Notes under the pieces: model-generated
What the model was told of the DNA's origin: nothing
What the model saw: the letters and a program-made list of their open reading frames with translations, nothing else
Database searches by the model: none
Program-made: the position numbers and the translations under genes
In this document: piece after piece, positions 8,843 through 16,926 of the stretch
Numbering within the stretch: position 1 is the stretch's first letter
Layout of the letters: every line of letters starts with the position of its first letter
Source: Novosphingobium huizhouense
GTDB taxonomy: Bacteria; Pseudomonadota; Alphaproteobacteria; Sphingomonadales; Sphingomonadaceae
Direction: 5' to 3'
Length of the DNA stretch: 64,000 bases
NCBI RefSeq assembly: GCF_020179475.1
Contig: NZ_JAILXZ010000002.1
Span: forward strand, 1-64,000

Positions 8843-10033
8843 ATGGCACGCGGGCAGCAACTCAACATCAAGATGATCGAGCGGCTCAAGGAGGCGGGCA
8901 AATATGCCGATGGCCGCAACCTCTACCTCCATGTGACCAAGACCGGCAGCAAGAGTTGGCTGTTCATTTATCGCCGCCTTGGCCGGGATCGGATGCGCGG
9001 GCTTGGCTCCTATCGCAATGTCAGCCTTGAGGAAGCGCGCGAGAAAGCGGGCGAGTTTCGCGCCATGCTCCGGCAAGGCATCGAGCCACCCGTCAGCCGG
9101 GGCGCGGTCCAGAAGAAGGAAGAGCATCGGACCTTCGCGCAGGTGAATGAACGGTATCTGGCTGAGCACAAGGATAGCTGGCGCAACCCGGACAAGGCCG
9201 AAAGTCTCTGGCGCAACAGCCTTCGCGACCATGCCTACAAGCTGATCGGCGAGAAGGACGTGAAGGACATCGACGTGAAGGACGTTCACGCCGTCCTCAG
9301 CCCGATCTGGCTGACCAAGCACCCCACCGCGAAAAAGATCAGGTGGCGGATCGGCGCGGTGCTGGCCTATGCCGCCGCGCTGGACTTGCGCGCCGATGTG
9401 GATTTGACCCGGACGGGCGGCAAGCTCGACAAGCTGCTGCCCAAAGCGAAGCGGGTTCACACGGTCAAGGCGCATGATTCGCTGCCCTATCAGGATGTGC
9501 CCGCCTTCATGGCCGAGCTTCGCCAGCGGGAGGGCATCGCCGCAGCCGCGCTGCAATTCCTGATCCTGACCGGCGCGCGGGCGAAGGAAGTCCGGTTGGC
9601 CGAGTGGGACCAGATCGACTTTGAGGAAGCGGTCTGGAATGTGCCGCAGGAAATTATGAAGGCGGGCCGCGCCCATCGCGTTCCACTCTGTCCCGCTGCC
9701 ATCGACGTGCTCAAGGCGATGCCGCGCGACCGCAACGGACATTACCTCTTTATCAGCGTCAGCAATCCCGGCGAACCGCTGTCGGACATGGCCATGACGC
9801 AACTGCTCAAGCGGATGGACCGCAAGGACGGCGTGACCGTCCACGGCTTCCGCTCCAGCTTCCGCACATGGGCGGCGGAAGAGTGCTTGGACATCCCCCG
9901 CGAAGTGGCCGAGGCGGCGCTTGCCCATGCGGTGGGCGGCGTGGAAGGCGCATACCAGCGCGGCGACTATTTCAACCGGCGGCGCGACCTGATGACACGC
10001 TGGGCTGATTATTGCGGGAGTGCGGAAGCATGA
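8843..10033 (+). CDS. Tyrosine-type site-specific integrase
   Basis: A 396-residue integrase of the P4-like group. It has an N-terminal DUF4102-type arm-binding region (YLHVTKTGSKSWLFIYR...GLGSYRNVSLEEAR), a central SAM-like core-binding domain (about 95-190) and a C-terminal catalytic domain. The catalytic set is complete: R246 (LTGARAKEVR), K273, H334 and R337 (HGFRSSFR), H362 and Y371 (AYQRGD). It should excise and integrate the element at the tRNA-Ser repeat. It reads away from attL, and its stop overlaps the next start (ATGA). Confidence 0.93.
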   Translation: MARGQQLNIKMIERLKEAGKYADGRNLYLHVTKTGSKSWLFIYRRLGRDRMRGLGSYRNVSLEEAREKAGEFRAMLRQGIEPPVSRGAVQKKEEHRTFAQVNERYLAEHKDSWRNPDKAESLWRNSLRDHAYKLIGEKDVKDIDVKDVHAVLSPIWLTKHPTAKKIRWRIGAVLAYAAALDLRADVDLTRTGGKLDKLLPKAKRVHTVKAHDSLPYQDVPAFMAELRQREGIAAAALQFLILTGARAKEVRLAEWDQIDFEEAVWNVPQEIMKAGRAHRVPLCPAAIDVLKAMPRDRNGHYLFISVSNPGEPLSDMAMTQLLKRMDRKDGVTVHGFRSSFRTWAAEECLDIPREVAEAALAHAVGGVEGAYQRGDYFNRRRDLMTRWADYCGSAEA

Positions 10034-10482
10034 CGGCTGACGAATGGCGAGCATTTGCCATGTTCTATCTCGAACATTCCGATGAAGAGCGGTTGATCGG
10101 CAAGATTAATGATCCATCTAGCGACGAAGCCCATTTGGATCACCTTGTAAGGTGGAACTATGCAAAGAAGGCATGGCCTGGGATTACGCAAGAGCAGTTT
10201 TATGAAATTCAGGAATTACTTCTCACAGAGAAAAAACGCGGGAGGCCACCCCGTCCGGTCCAAGACAGAGCTGAACAAAAAATCTGGCGGGCAGCACGAG
10301 ACGCTGAGATACTCAAGGCGCTTTGGAAGCGTAGAAATCCCCAGAACCCTTGTCCCAAGCCACCCGTGCATCCCCATGAGATCGCCGGACAGCGCCACGG
10401 GTATTCAAAACAACAAGTCGATGAGGCGATGAGGCGTCCCAACAGCCGACGCTTGGATCGCATCGCTACCGCCCAAAAATAG
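10030..10482 (+). CDS. Small island protein of unknown function
   Basis: A 150-residue hydrophilic, strongly basic protein (central KKRGRPPRP, C-terminal RRPNSRRLDR), with no family recognised. The N-terminal third is acidic and helical (MTADEWRAFAMFYLEHSDEERLIGKI). Its ATG overlaps the integrase stop by 4 bp, so it is translationally coupled to the integrase. The basic, AT-hook-like KRGRPPRP suggests DNA contact, perhaps as an accessory recombination factor; that is inference. Base use is visibly more AT-rich than in the integrase. Confidence 0.6.
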   Translation: MTADEWRAFAMFYLEHSDEERLIGKINDPSSDEAHLDHLVRWNYAKKAWPGITQEQFYEIQELLLTEKKRGRPPRPVQDRAEQKIWRAARDAEILKALWKRRNPQNPCPKPPVHPHEIAGQRHGYSKQQVDEAMRRPNSRRLDRIATAQK

Positions 10483-10496
10483 CCTATTTTCGGCGG
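10469..10496 (+). terminator. Hairpin spanning the end of the integrase operon
   Basis: CCGCCCAAAAATAG (10469-10482) pairs with CTATTTTCGGCGG (10484-10496) with one bulge and almost no loop, across the stop codon of the preceding gene. It could end integrase transcription or act as an operator; the very short loop makes a classical terminator uncertain. Confidence 0.4.
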
Positions 10497-10522
10497 CGAT
10501 CTTATTCGCTTTTTCGCGGATT

Positions 10523-10544
10523 CCTTGGCTTCAAACCAAGGAGG
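10523..10544 (+). promoter_or_regulatory. Hairpin overlapping the ribosome binding site of the AlpA-like gene
   Basis: CCTTGG (10523-10528) and CCAAGG (10536-10541) form a perfect 6-bp stem. The right arm overlaps the Shine-Dalgarno AAGGAGG at 10538-10544, 5 bp before ATG 10550. Folding would hide part of the ribosome binding site, which would be a simple translational switch. Function is inferred only. Confidence 0.4.
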
Positions 10545-10549
10545 CGACG

Positions 10550-10780
10550 ATGCAAACCACAGAAAAGGCGGCTGTTCGGCGCGAACTGCCCAAGCCGCTT
10601 ATCTACCGAGAACGTGATCTCAAGGCGCTTACCAGCCTGTCGCGCAAGGCGCGTGAGGACGCGATGACCGCCGGGACATTCCCGCGTCCGATCCCGCTGG
10701 GGCCGAAGGCGCGCGGTTGGCTGGTCAGCGAGATTGAGGCGTGGATCGAAGAGCGGAAGGCCATTCGCGATGCCGCCTGA
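10550..10780 (+). CDS. AlpA-like DNA-binding regulator / excisionase
   Basis: A 76-residue protein with the MerR-like winged-helix features of AlpA-type excisionase regulators. There is a helix-turn-helix over LKALTSLSRKAREDAMTAG, then FPRPIPLGPKARGWLVSEIEAWIEERKA, where FPxPxxLGxxxxGWxxxEIxxWI is the family signature. Such proteins control integrase expression and direct excision in P4-like elements. AAGGAGG precedes the start, within a small hairpin. The gene overlaps the primase start by 11 bp. Confidence 0.85.
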   Translation: MQTTEKAAVRRELPKPLIYRERDLKALTSLSRKAREDAMTAGTFPRPIPLGPKARGWLVSEIEAWIEERKAIRDAA

Positions 10781-12896
10781 ACTGCGTTCGGGAGGCAGGT
10801 TCACCGACGCCTTGCGACGTGGCCTTTGCCCTTTCGACCTCCCCACCCGAAGCAAGGTGCCGAATACGTTATGGACGCGATTCCGCGACACGCCAATGAC
10901 GCTCGATCAGGCCGCCGGGCTTGACGGAACAGACCGCAATGTTGGGATCATAACCGGAGCGCCGTCAAATGCCTTCGTGCTGGACTTGGACGGTCCAGAC
11001 GCGGAGCGGTTCGCGCGATCTCAGGGGTGGCTGACGGAAACCCTCACCGTAAGAACCGCGCGCGGTCTGCACTTCTACTATCGGATGCCAGATTCTCCGG
11101 TTCGGAACAGGACTGGCCTCGCCTCGCACGTCGATATTCGCGGTGACGGCGGATATGCAATCGGCGCGGGCAGCATCCATCCCGATGGGCAGGCATACGA
11201 AATTGTCGTGGATGCCGACATAGCCGCCGCGCCCGAAGCCTTGCTTGCGGCCCTGCGACCGCAGCCCCGCAACGACTCTTTACCGGCGAGCGCGCCCGGT
11301 AATGCTTGCCAGGAATTTGCGGAAATCGTCGAACAGATGCGCGCCGCTCCGGACGGAACTCGCAATGACACGCTGAACAAGCTCGCCTTCCGCGCCGGGC
11401 AGTTGATTGCAGACGGTTTGATTGGGGCGGCGGAAGCTGAGGACGGGCTGTTCGAGGCGGCGACGGCATCAGGGCTGGACCCCAAAGAGGTCGAGCAGGT
11501 GTTAAGGCGGGCGCTCCACGATGGGCAGGCCAAGCCGCGCAACAAGGCATCCTCGAACAATCTCAGCCAGCGACTTATGGCCAAACAATGGGCGCGACAG
11601 CACGGCAGCGCCCGGCGATACGACCACTCGCGTGGCAAGTGGATGCGCGCCGATCCCGCCAGCGGCATCTGGCACCGCGATGATACCAGCGCGACCTTCG
11701 ATGAGATCGCCAGCCACGTCCACCTGACCGGCGGCGGCGACAAGCGATATTCCAACATCGGCTTTGTCCGGGGCACCGAGGCATTTGCTCAGGCACTTCC
11801 GGAAATCGCCGTCACCTCTGAGGTGTTCGATACCGAACCTATGATCTTGGGCACCCCGCTTGGCCCGGTCGATCTGGAAAGGGGCGCGTTACTGCCACCC
11901 GATCCGCTGCGGTATGTCAGCCGATCAACGTCAGTGTCGCCTGCCAGCGGCACGCCGGTCCGGTGGCTGCGGTTTCTGTATGAATCGACCGGCGACGATG
12001 CGGATATGGTCGAATATCTGCAACGGACACTTGGTTATGGCCTAACTGGCCTAACCAACGAGCAGGCGCTGTTCTTCATCTACGGCGATGGCGGCAATGG
12101 TAAAGGCGTGTTCGTGAACGTCACGCGCCGGATCATGGGCGACTATGCCGAGACAGCGGCGATGGAAACCTTCACGGCCAGCCGCAGCGACCAGCACCCG
12201 ACGAACTTGGCGAAGTTGCGCGGCGCACGCCTCGTGACAGCCAGTGAGACGGAACATGGCCGCGCGTGGGCGGAAAGCCGCATCAAGCAGCTCACCGGCA
12301 ACGACGAGATCAGCGCCCGGTTCATGCGCCAGGATTTTTTCAGCTTCGTGCCTGTGTTCAAGCTGCTGATTATCGGCAACTTCCACCCGTTGCTCAACGC
12401 GGTGGATGACGCGATGAGGCGGCGGTTCAACATTATCCCGTTCAACCGCAAGCCGCTGACACCAAACCCAAACCTCGAAGCCGAACTTGAGAAGGAGTTT
12501 CCGCAGATATTGAACTGGATGCTCGAAGGTTGCCGCAAGTGGCGAGCGGGCGGGTTACAGCGCCCGCAGGCCGTGAGCGATGCGACGGCAGACTATTTCG
12601 AGGAACAGGACGTGTTTGGCCAGTGGCTCGCCCAATTCTGCGAGGTCGGCCCGGCGCTCAGGGAGAACTCGCACGAACTGTTCCACAACTGGAGTCTGTT
12701 CGCCAAGGAAGTCGGCGAGGATGTCGGATCGCTCAAGGGGTTTGGCAGCCTGCTGACCAAGCGCGGCTTCCGGGCTGATCGTGAGACTTCAGGCAAGCGT
12801 GCCCGCTTCTGGCGTGGGCTTCGCCTGCAACGGGTCCACATAGGCGGCAGAGAGGTCATCAAGACGCCGCAGTACGCCAACATCGCCCATATGTGA
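10770..12896 (+). CDS. D5-type bifunctional primase-polymerase/helicase
   Basis: A 708-residue replication protein. The N-terminal primase-polymerase domain (about 1-180) contains NVGIITGAPSNAFVLDLDGPD and RGDGGYAIGAGSIHPDG, which supply the acidic metal ligands and the basic loop. A linker leads to a D5-N/SF3 helicase domain with Walker A GDGGNGKG near residue 440 and a Walker B-like segment in LVTASETEHG, then FKLLIIGNFHPLL and the arginine-finger-like DDAMRRRFNIIPF. It should start and drive replication of the excised element. ATG 10770 was chosen over the open frame at 10734 because it follows directly on the AlpA-like gene. Confidence 0.88.
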   Translation: MPPELRSGGRFTDALRRGLCPFDLPTRSKVPNTLWTRFRDTPMTLDQAAGLDGTDRNVGIITGAPSNAFVLDLDGPDAERFARSQGWLTETLTVRTARGLHFYYRMPDSPVRNRTGLASHVDIRGDGGYAIGAGSIHPDGQAYEIVVDADIAAAPEALLAALRPQPRNDSLPASAPGNACQEFAEIVEQMRAAPDGTRNDTLNKLAFRAGQLIADGLIGAAEAEDGLFEAATASGLDPKEVEQVLRRALHDGQAKPRNKASSNNLSQRLMAKQWARQHGSARRYDHSRGKWMRADPASGIWHRDDTSATFDEIASHVHLTGGGDKRYSNIGFVRGTEAFAQALPEIAVTSEVFDTEPMILGTPLGPVDLERGALLPPDPLRYVSRSTSVSPASGTPVRWLRFLYESTGDDADMVEYLQRTLGYGLTGLTNEQALFFIYGDGGNGKGVFVNVTRRIMGDYAETAAMETFTASRSDQHPTNLAKLRGARLVTASETEHGRAWAESRIKQLTGNDEISARFMRQDFFSFVPVFKLLIIGNFHPLLNAVDDAMRRRFNIIPFNRKPLTPNPNLEAELEKEFPQILNWMLEGCRKWRAGGLQRPQAVSDATADYFEEQDVFGQWLAQFCEVGPALRENSHELFHNWSLFAKEVGEDVGSLKGFGSLLTKRGFRADRETSGKRARFWRGLRLQRVHIGGREVIKTPQYANIAHM

Positions 12897-13342
12897 TCGC
12901 CCTCGCTGTGCCGTCCGGATCGGTCCGGATCGGCCATGCCATTCCCGTTATCGCCGTTCGATTTTCGCCCCGTTCTATTCCCCTTCGAAGTATCGCTTTT
13001 ATCCGGTCGCATCCGGACGTGCCGGACTATTGCGGTAATCAGGCACCTGTTTTTGCTCTGTTAGCAGTGTCGATGCGGGCGCGATTTCCGGCCCATAGAG
13101 CGGCGCGGAATCGTGGCCAGCCCTCCGGCCTGCCTACGCCTCCCGCCACGCTCCGACAAACACCGGAGCGGAAAATCGCGGGGGGATCGCCGGACGGATC
13201 GCCGCCGCTGCGAACACGTCTGGGCGGCAATCCCGGTCCAACTGAAAGGGCCAGCCCCCGCTACGCAGTCGCCAGCCCACCTAGCTTGTCTGAGGTGCCT
13301 TCGCCCGAAAAGCAAGATCAGCCGCGATGGCTTGGCTTTCGC
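12897..13342. other. Island intergenic stretch with short direct repeats
   Basis: No gene is supported. Two tandem copies of GTCCGGATCG lie at 12913-12932, with further TCCGG blocks near 13001-13028. The repeats sit just downstream of the primase-helicase, where a replication origin of such an element could be, but the evidence is thin. Plus-strand reading frames here run into the antisense of the restriction enzyme gene and look spurious. Confidence 0.4.
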
Positions 13343-14584
13343 CTATTGTCGGCCAGCTACCAACTGAACGAAGCTGGCAACGTCCATCAACCACGCCTGT
13401 TGTGCCGGTCGATAGGTGCCGTGCAACGCGCGCGGGATCACCAGTTGCAGATTTTTGGCGCGCATTTCGTCGGTCTGGTTTTCTGAAATACCCGGCGCGA
13501 GCGTGAGGAGGTGCTTTTCGGGAATGCGGACTGCTTCCGACAAGACCTGCCGCCAGCGATCCTTCAAAGTGGACTTGGCCCCAAGCATCGTCAACCGATC
13601 AGGTGCGAACGCCGCATCGTGATACTCTGCGTGACCGGGAAACAGAAAATCGGGCTTGTTCTTGTTCTCCGTCTCCGCGCCGCGCGCATACCGGACGCCG
13701 TTCGCGGTGAAGAGGGCTTCCAGATGATTTTCCAGCGCCTGTCCGGCTCTGGCCTTGCGACGATTTTGCACACTCAGCGAGAAGCCCAAAAAGCCGTCAA
13801 CATCGGCATCATCACCGGCAAGAAATCCATTTGCGATGCGTTCTGCGACGATCCGCCGCTCCAATCGCCGGAACAGCAATTCCTCACGTTCCATCCACGC
13901 CATGAGCGCAGCGTCCGGCGCATCCCGCGCCGATACGTTCGGCAGTGATGATCGGGCCAGATCGGAAAACACCCGCGTAGTGGGGAACTTTAGGCCAAAC
14001 GGCGCAATCAGGCCGTCCAGCAGGTCCGCTTCCGGTTCATCTGCATCAATGCCAAGCTCATCGAGAATATAGCGGGCAGCAAAATCCAGTTCGCCGCTCG
14101 TGTCTGGCGTCAGTTCGCGTTGCTCGAATTGAAGTCCTGGCTGTTCGGACAACCCAAATAGCCATAGCAACTGACTCTGAATCGTCGTGCCGTCCGGTGT
14201 CACTATGAATAGCAGCCGATCATCGGGGCGGCGCGCGACAAAGAGAGTATCACCGGGCTGCATCATCTCGGTAACGGTGTTACTCTGATAATAAAGGCGC
14301 CATTCAGCCGAGCGTTTCGGGTCTTTAGCGCGGCTGTCATACCACGACAGCTTGCCTTCTTCTGAAACTGCCTCCTGCTCCGCACCCAGCCAGATGTAGG
14401 TCGCATCATAACGGGCATCTGCCCCGCCGCGCGGCGCGTTTCTGGTTTGCTCGCCCAGAATGCGGAGCAATACCTTGGAGCCGGTCACTTCATGCTGATT
14501 GGACAGAGGTGTAATGGTATCGACAACTGCAAGGCGCTTTGCCGCTATCGCGGTGAATTGATCTGACAGTAGCCCCCTGCGCAC
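13343..14584 (-). CDS. EcoRII-like type II restriction endonuclease
   Basis: A 413-residue enzyme with the two-domain layout of EcoRII: an N-terminal effector-like DNA-binding part (about 1-160) and a C-terminal catalytic domain. That domain shows ALENHLEALFTANGVRYARG, TENKNKPDFLFPG, LTMLGAKSTLKDRWRQVLSEA and KHLLTLAPGISENQ. D312, K337 and K341 occupy the catalytic positions, with the two lysines four apart as in EcoRII. The family cuts at CCWGG. The start is GTG 14584, two bases after the Vsr stop, so methylase, Vsr and endonuclease form one operon. Recognition of CCWGG here is inferred from family and partners. Confidence 0.9.
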   Translation of the reverse strand: MRRGLLSDQFTAIAAKRLAVVDTITPLSNQHEVTGSKVLLRILGEQTRNAPRGGADARYDATYIWLGAEQEAVSEEGKLSWYDSRAKDPKRSAEWRLYYQSNTVTEMMQPGDTLFVARRPDDRLLFIVTPDGTTIQSQLLWLFGLSEQPGLQFEQRELTPDTSGELDFAARYILDELGIDADEPEADLLDGLIAPFGLKFPTTRVFSDLARSSLPNVSARDAPDAALMAWMEREELLFRRLERRIVAERIANGFLAGDDADVDGFLGFSLSVQNRRKARAGQALENHLEALFTANGVRYARGAETENKNKPDFLFPGHAEYHDAAFAPDRLTMLGAKSTLKDRWRQVLSEAVRIPEKHLLTLAPGISENQTDEMRAKNLQLVIPRALHGTYRPAQQAWLMDVASFVQLVAGRQ

Positions 14585-14585
14585 G

Positions 14586-15038
14586 TCAATTTCCCCTGAT
14601 TTCCAACGATAGACTGTCTGATTCGAGCCAATTGCTACAGATGGCTAATACATCCTCTAGGGCGATGCGCGCGCGGCCTTTTAACGCGCACTCCCAAACA
14701 ATGCCCACGCGCCAACTTTGGCTTATCAATGCCTCCACTGCCAGATGATCGAGTTCCTTATTCCGAGTGATCTTGGCTTGCCAGAAGTCGGTTCGCGTTG
14801 CTGGAATCCGGAACAAGTGGCAGTCATGCCCGTGCCAGAAACATCCGTGTATAAGAATCACGGCATTGTGCCGCCGCAAAACCATGTCTGGAGTTCCGGG
14901 CAGGCGACGATCATGAAGCCGGAAGCGAAATCCGAGACGATGCAGGCCACTTCTCAGAAGCATTTCCGGCTTGGTGTTTTTGCTTTTGATGCCCGCCATC
15001 ATCCGGCTGCGGATCGCAGCCGAAACAATGTCAGCCAT
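14586..15038 (-). CDS. vsr: Vsr very-short-patch mismatch endonuclease
   Basis: A 150-residue Vsr protein. It nicks DNA at T:G mismatches produced when 5-methylcytosine deaminates, starting repair at the methylase's own sites. Family signatures are clear: SRMMAGIKSKNTKPE, FRFRLHDRRLPGTPDMVL with the catalytic aspartate in TPD, the zinc/active-site segment IHGCFWHGHDCHLF, and WQAKITRNKELD. The start at 15038 overlaps the methylase stop by 8 bp. It is the middle gene of a methylase-Vsr-endonuclease operon, which supports 5-methylcytosine as the modification. Confidence 0.95.
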   Translation of the reverse strand: MADIVSAAIRSRMMAGIKSKNTKPEMLLRSGLHRLGFRFRLHDRRLPGTPDMVLRRHNAVILIHGCFWHGHDCHLFRIPATRTDFWQAKITRNKELDHLAVEALISQSWRVGIVWECALKGRARIALEDVLAICSNWLESDSLSLEIRGN

Positions 15039-16284
15039 AGACCACCGCAATTTCGCGTTCGGGCCGGGTCACTTTCGCGGCTTCCGTGCGGGCAGGCTGC
15101 GAGGCGATTGCGGTCCGCAAATATGGCTCCATTGCCTTGGCTATGAACTCCACCACGGGCACCACCACTGCATTGCCGAATTGCCGGTATGCCTGAGTGT
15201 CTGACACCGGGATACGAAAACGCCTGTCGCCACGATCAAAGCCCATAAGGCGCGCGCATTCCAGAGGAGTAAGGCGGCGCGGACGCTTCCCCGGTTGGGC
15301 AATCAGCACTTCCGATCCATCCTTGTAATAGCGCGCTGACAAGGTGCGGGCGACATCGTCCGGGCCGAACAAGCTGAATCCGAAACCATTGCCCTTAGCC
15401 AGATGCTTCTCCTTGTAGCCCTGCAAATACTCCCAGAGGCGGGGCGTCAGCGTGTATTTGGGATCAACCTCCTCGTGCGGTTGAAGAATGCTGCCTAGCT
15501 TGGGGCCGCTGGCTTTATCGGGCACTTTCAGGGCGTTGATGTCAAAGGCAGTCGGCTCCCGGAAGCCGACGATGAAAATGCGCTCCCGCTTCTGCGGCAC
15601 CCACGGCTCCGAGCTGATGACGCGGCTCTGGACATGGTAGCCAAGCTCCTGCCGCAAAACGTGCATGATCGTGGCGAAGGTTCGTCCCTTGTCGTGGCTT
15701 TCGAGGTTTTTGACGTTTTCCAGGACAAACGCAGCCGGTTGGTGGTGGGCGATAATCTGGGCGGTATCAAAGAACAGCGTGCCTTGCGTGTCGCACAGAA
15801 ATCCATGCGGGCGACCAAGCGCATTCTTTTTCGATACCCCCGCGATGGAGAAGGGCTGGCAGGGAAATCCTGCCAGAAGCACGTCATGCTCTGGGATCGT
15901 CTCTGGAGCCTTGGAAAACTCCCGGATGTCACCGCCGATAGGGTGGTTGTCGCGAAAATTGAAGGCGTAGGTTTTCTGGGAGTTGACGTCCCATTCGGAC
16001 GTGAATACGCAATGACCGCCGATGCTCTCGAAGCCGAGACGCAGCCCGCCGATCCCGGCGAACAAGTCTATAAACCGGAATGATGACGCTGCGTCATTTG
16101 CGCGAGCCTCACGCGCCGCCTCCCGAAGAACGCTCAACGCGAGGGCGCTAGGCCGACTGTCTCCGCTGGCGTAGCGATATGCAGTCCGCTCCGACACCTT
16201 AATGCGTTCAGCAGCCTCTTCGAGGGTGAGACCAGCCTGATCGCACAAGTGCTGAAAATCACTTCTTTTGCCTACAATTCGCAT
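15031..16284 (-). CDS. DNA (cytosine-5) methyltransferase with N-terminal HTH
   Basis: A 417-residue Dcm/EcoRII-type enzyme that methylates cytosine at C5 and protects host DNA. The N-terminal helix-turn-helix (about 15-45, LTLEEAAERIKVSERTAYRYASG) is followed by motif I FIDLFAGIGGLRLGF (71-85), the catalytic PCQ with C142, ENV (189-191), the QKRERIFIVGF motif and the C-terminal QFGNAVVVPV. ATG 16284 is preferred over 16308, since AAGG lies upstream of it and none is seen for 16308. This leaves a perfect palindrome at 16302-16318 in the leader. The HTH plus the palindrome suggests that the enzyme represses its own operon. Confidence 0.93.
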   Translation of the reverse strand: MRIVGKRSDFQHLCDQAGLTLEEAAERIKVSERTAYRYASGDSRPSALALSVLREAAREARANDAASSFRFIDLFAGIGGLRLGFESIGGHCVFTSEWDVNSQKTYAFNFRDNHPIGGDIREFSKAPETIPEHDVLLAGFPCQPFSIAGVSKKNALGRPHGFLCDTQGTLFFDTAQIIAHHQPAAFVLENVKNLESHDKGRTFATIMHVLRQELGYHVQSRVISSEPWVPQKRERIFIVGFREPTAFDINALKVPDKASGPKLGSILQPHEEVDPKYTLTPRLWEYLQGYKEKHLAKGNGFGFSLFGPDDVARTLSARYYKDGSEVLIAQPGKRPRRLTPLECARLMGFDRGDRRFRIPVSDTQAYRQFGNAVVVPVVEFIAKAMEPYLRTAIASQPARTEAAKVTRPEREIAVVYG

Positions 16285-16301
16285 CGGTGTCGCCTTGTCC
16301 T

Positions 16302-16318
16302 GTGTCATTTTTTGACAC
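16302..16318 (-). promoter_or_regulatory. Palindromic operator upstream of the methylase operon
   Basis: GTGTCA (16302-16307) and TGACAC (16313-16318) form a perfect inverted repeat with a 5-bp T spacer, 18 bp upstream of the chosen methylase start. The methylase carries an N-terminal HTH, and methylases of this kind are known to autoregulate through such sites. Binding itself is inferred. Confidence 0.6.
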
Positions 16319-16377
16319 TGTGACGGACTCTGACCCGGATGGCAAGCGTTTTGTTCTCTTAATGTTCCATTTGGGGG

Positions 16378-16926
16378 TCAGTCGGTTGGGGAAGGATCGA
16401 ACACTGGGGGAAGGTAGCGAACCGTGATCCCTGCCTCCCGCATGATTTTTAGCGCCGCGCGCTGGGCGTCGATCCACCGCGCTTCGCCTGCGAAGCCACT
16501 CGGAAAAACTGCTCTAGTGATTCCAGACCAGACTATCGCACGCGCACAATCGCTACACGGAAATCGCGTGCAATAAATTGTTGAACCGTTTAAATTGTGA
16601 CCGGCGAGAAACGCTTTGAAGATCGCAGCGCGCTCAGCGTGCTCAATTACATGATACCTATCGTCGGCCTCCACGGTCTTTTCACTGCGCGAATAGGCCT
16701 CGCGAAGTCGCGGAGGCAACACGTTTGCAGACCGCGTAATTTCTCCCTCTTCGCCCACGAGAACGACGCCCACACCCGACTGAGCGACGTGCCTCGCCTT
16801 CGGATCGTCCGATTTTGATCGTTCACGAAAGGCCTCATCGAGATAGAACCGATCAGCCTCTGTTCTTCCAGTAAATCGCGAGATAGCATTGCTCCAGGGT
16901 ACGGGGGACGACCATGGTGTTAACAT
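16378..16926 (-). CDS. Zinc-dependent dCMP/cytidine deaminase-family protein
   Basis: A 182-residue protein with the deaminase zinc signature: H96-A-E98 in IEHAERAAIFKAFLAG and P123-C124-S-D-C127 in FPCSDCARAIVWSGI, spaced as in dCMP deaminases and related enzymes. Whether it acts on a free nucleotide or on a nucleic acid cannot be told. It lies 93 bp upstream of the methylase on the same strand. Its 5' end overlaps head to head with the start of the dUTPase-fold gene by 13 bp, so the two share a promoter region. Deaminases acting on dCTP or dCMP are known anti-phage effectors; that role here is inference. Confidence 0.75.
   Translation of the reverse strand: MLTPWSSPVPWSNAISRFTGRTEADRFYLDEAFRERSKSDDPKARHVAQSGVGVVLVGEEGEITRSANVLPPRLREAYSRSEKTVEADDRYHVIEHAERAAIFKAFLAGHNLNGSTIYCTRFPCSDCARAIVWSGITRAVFPSGFAGEARWIDAQRAALKIMREAGITVRYLPPVFDPSPTD

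Noticed and set aside
12893..13486. 197-codon plus-strand ORF between primase and restriction gene
   Set aside because: It has no recognisable domain and runs into the antisense of the EcoRII-like gene. Composition is Pro/Arg/Ser rich, as in GC-rich shadow frames.
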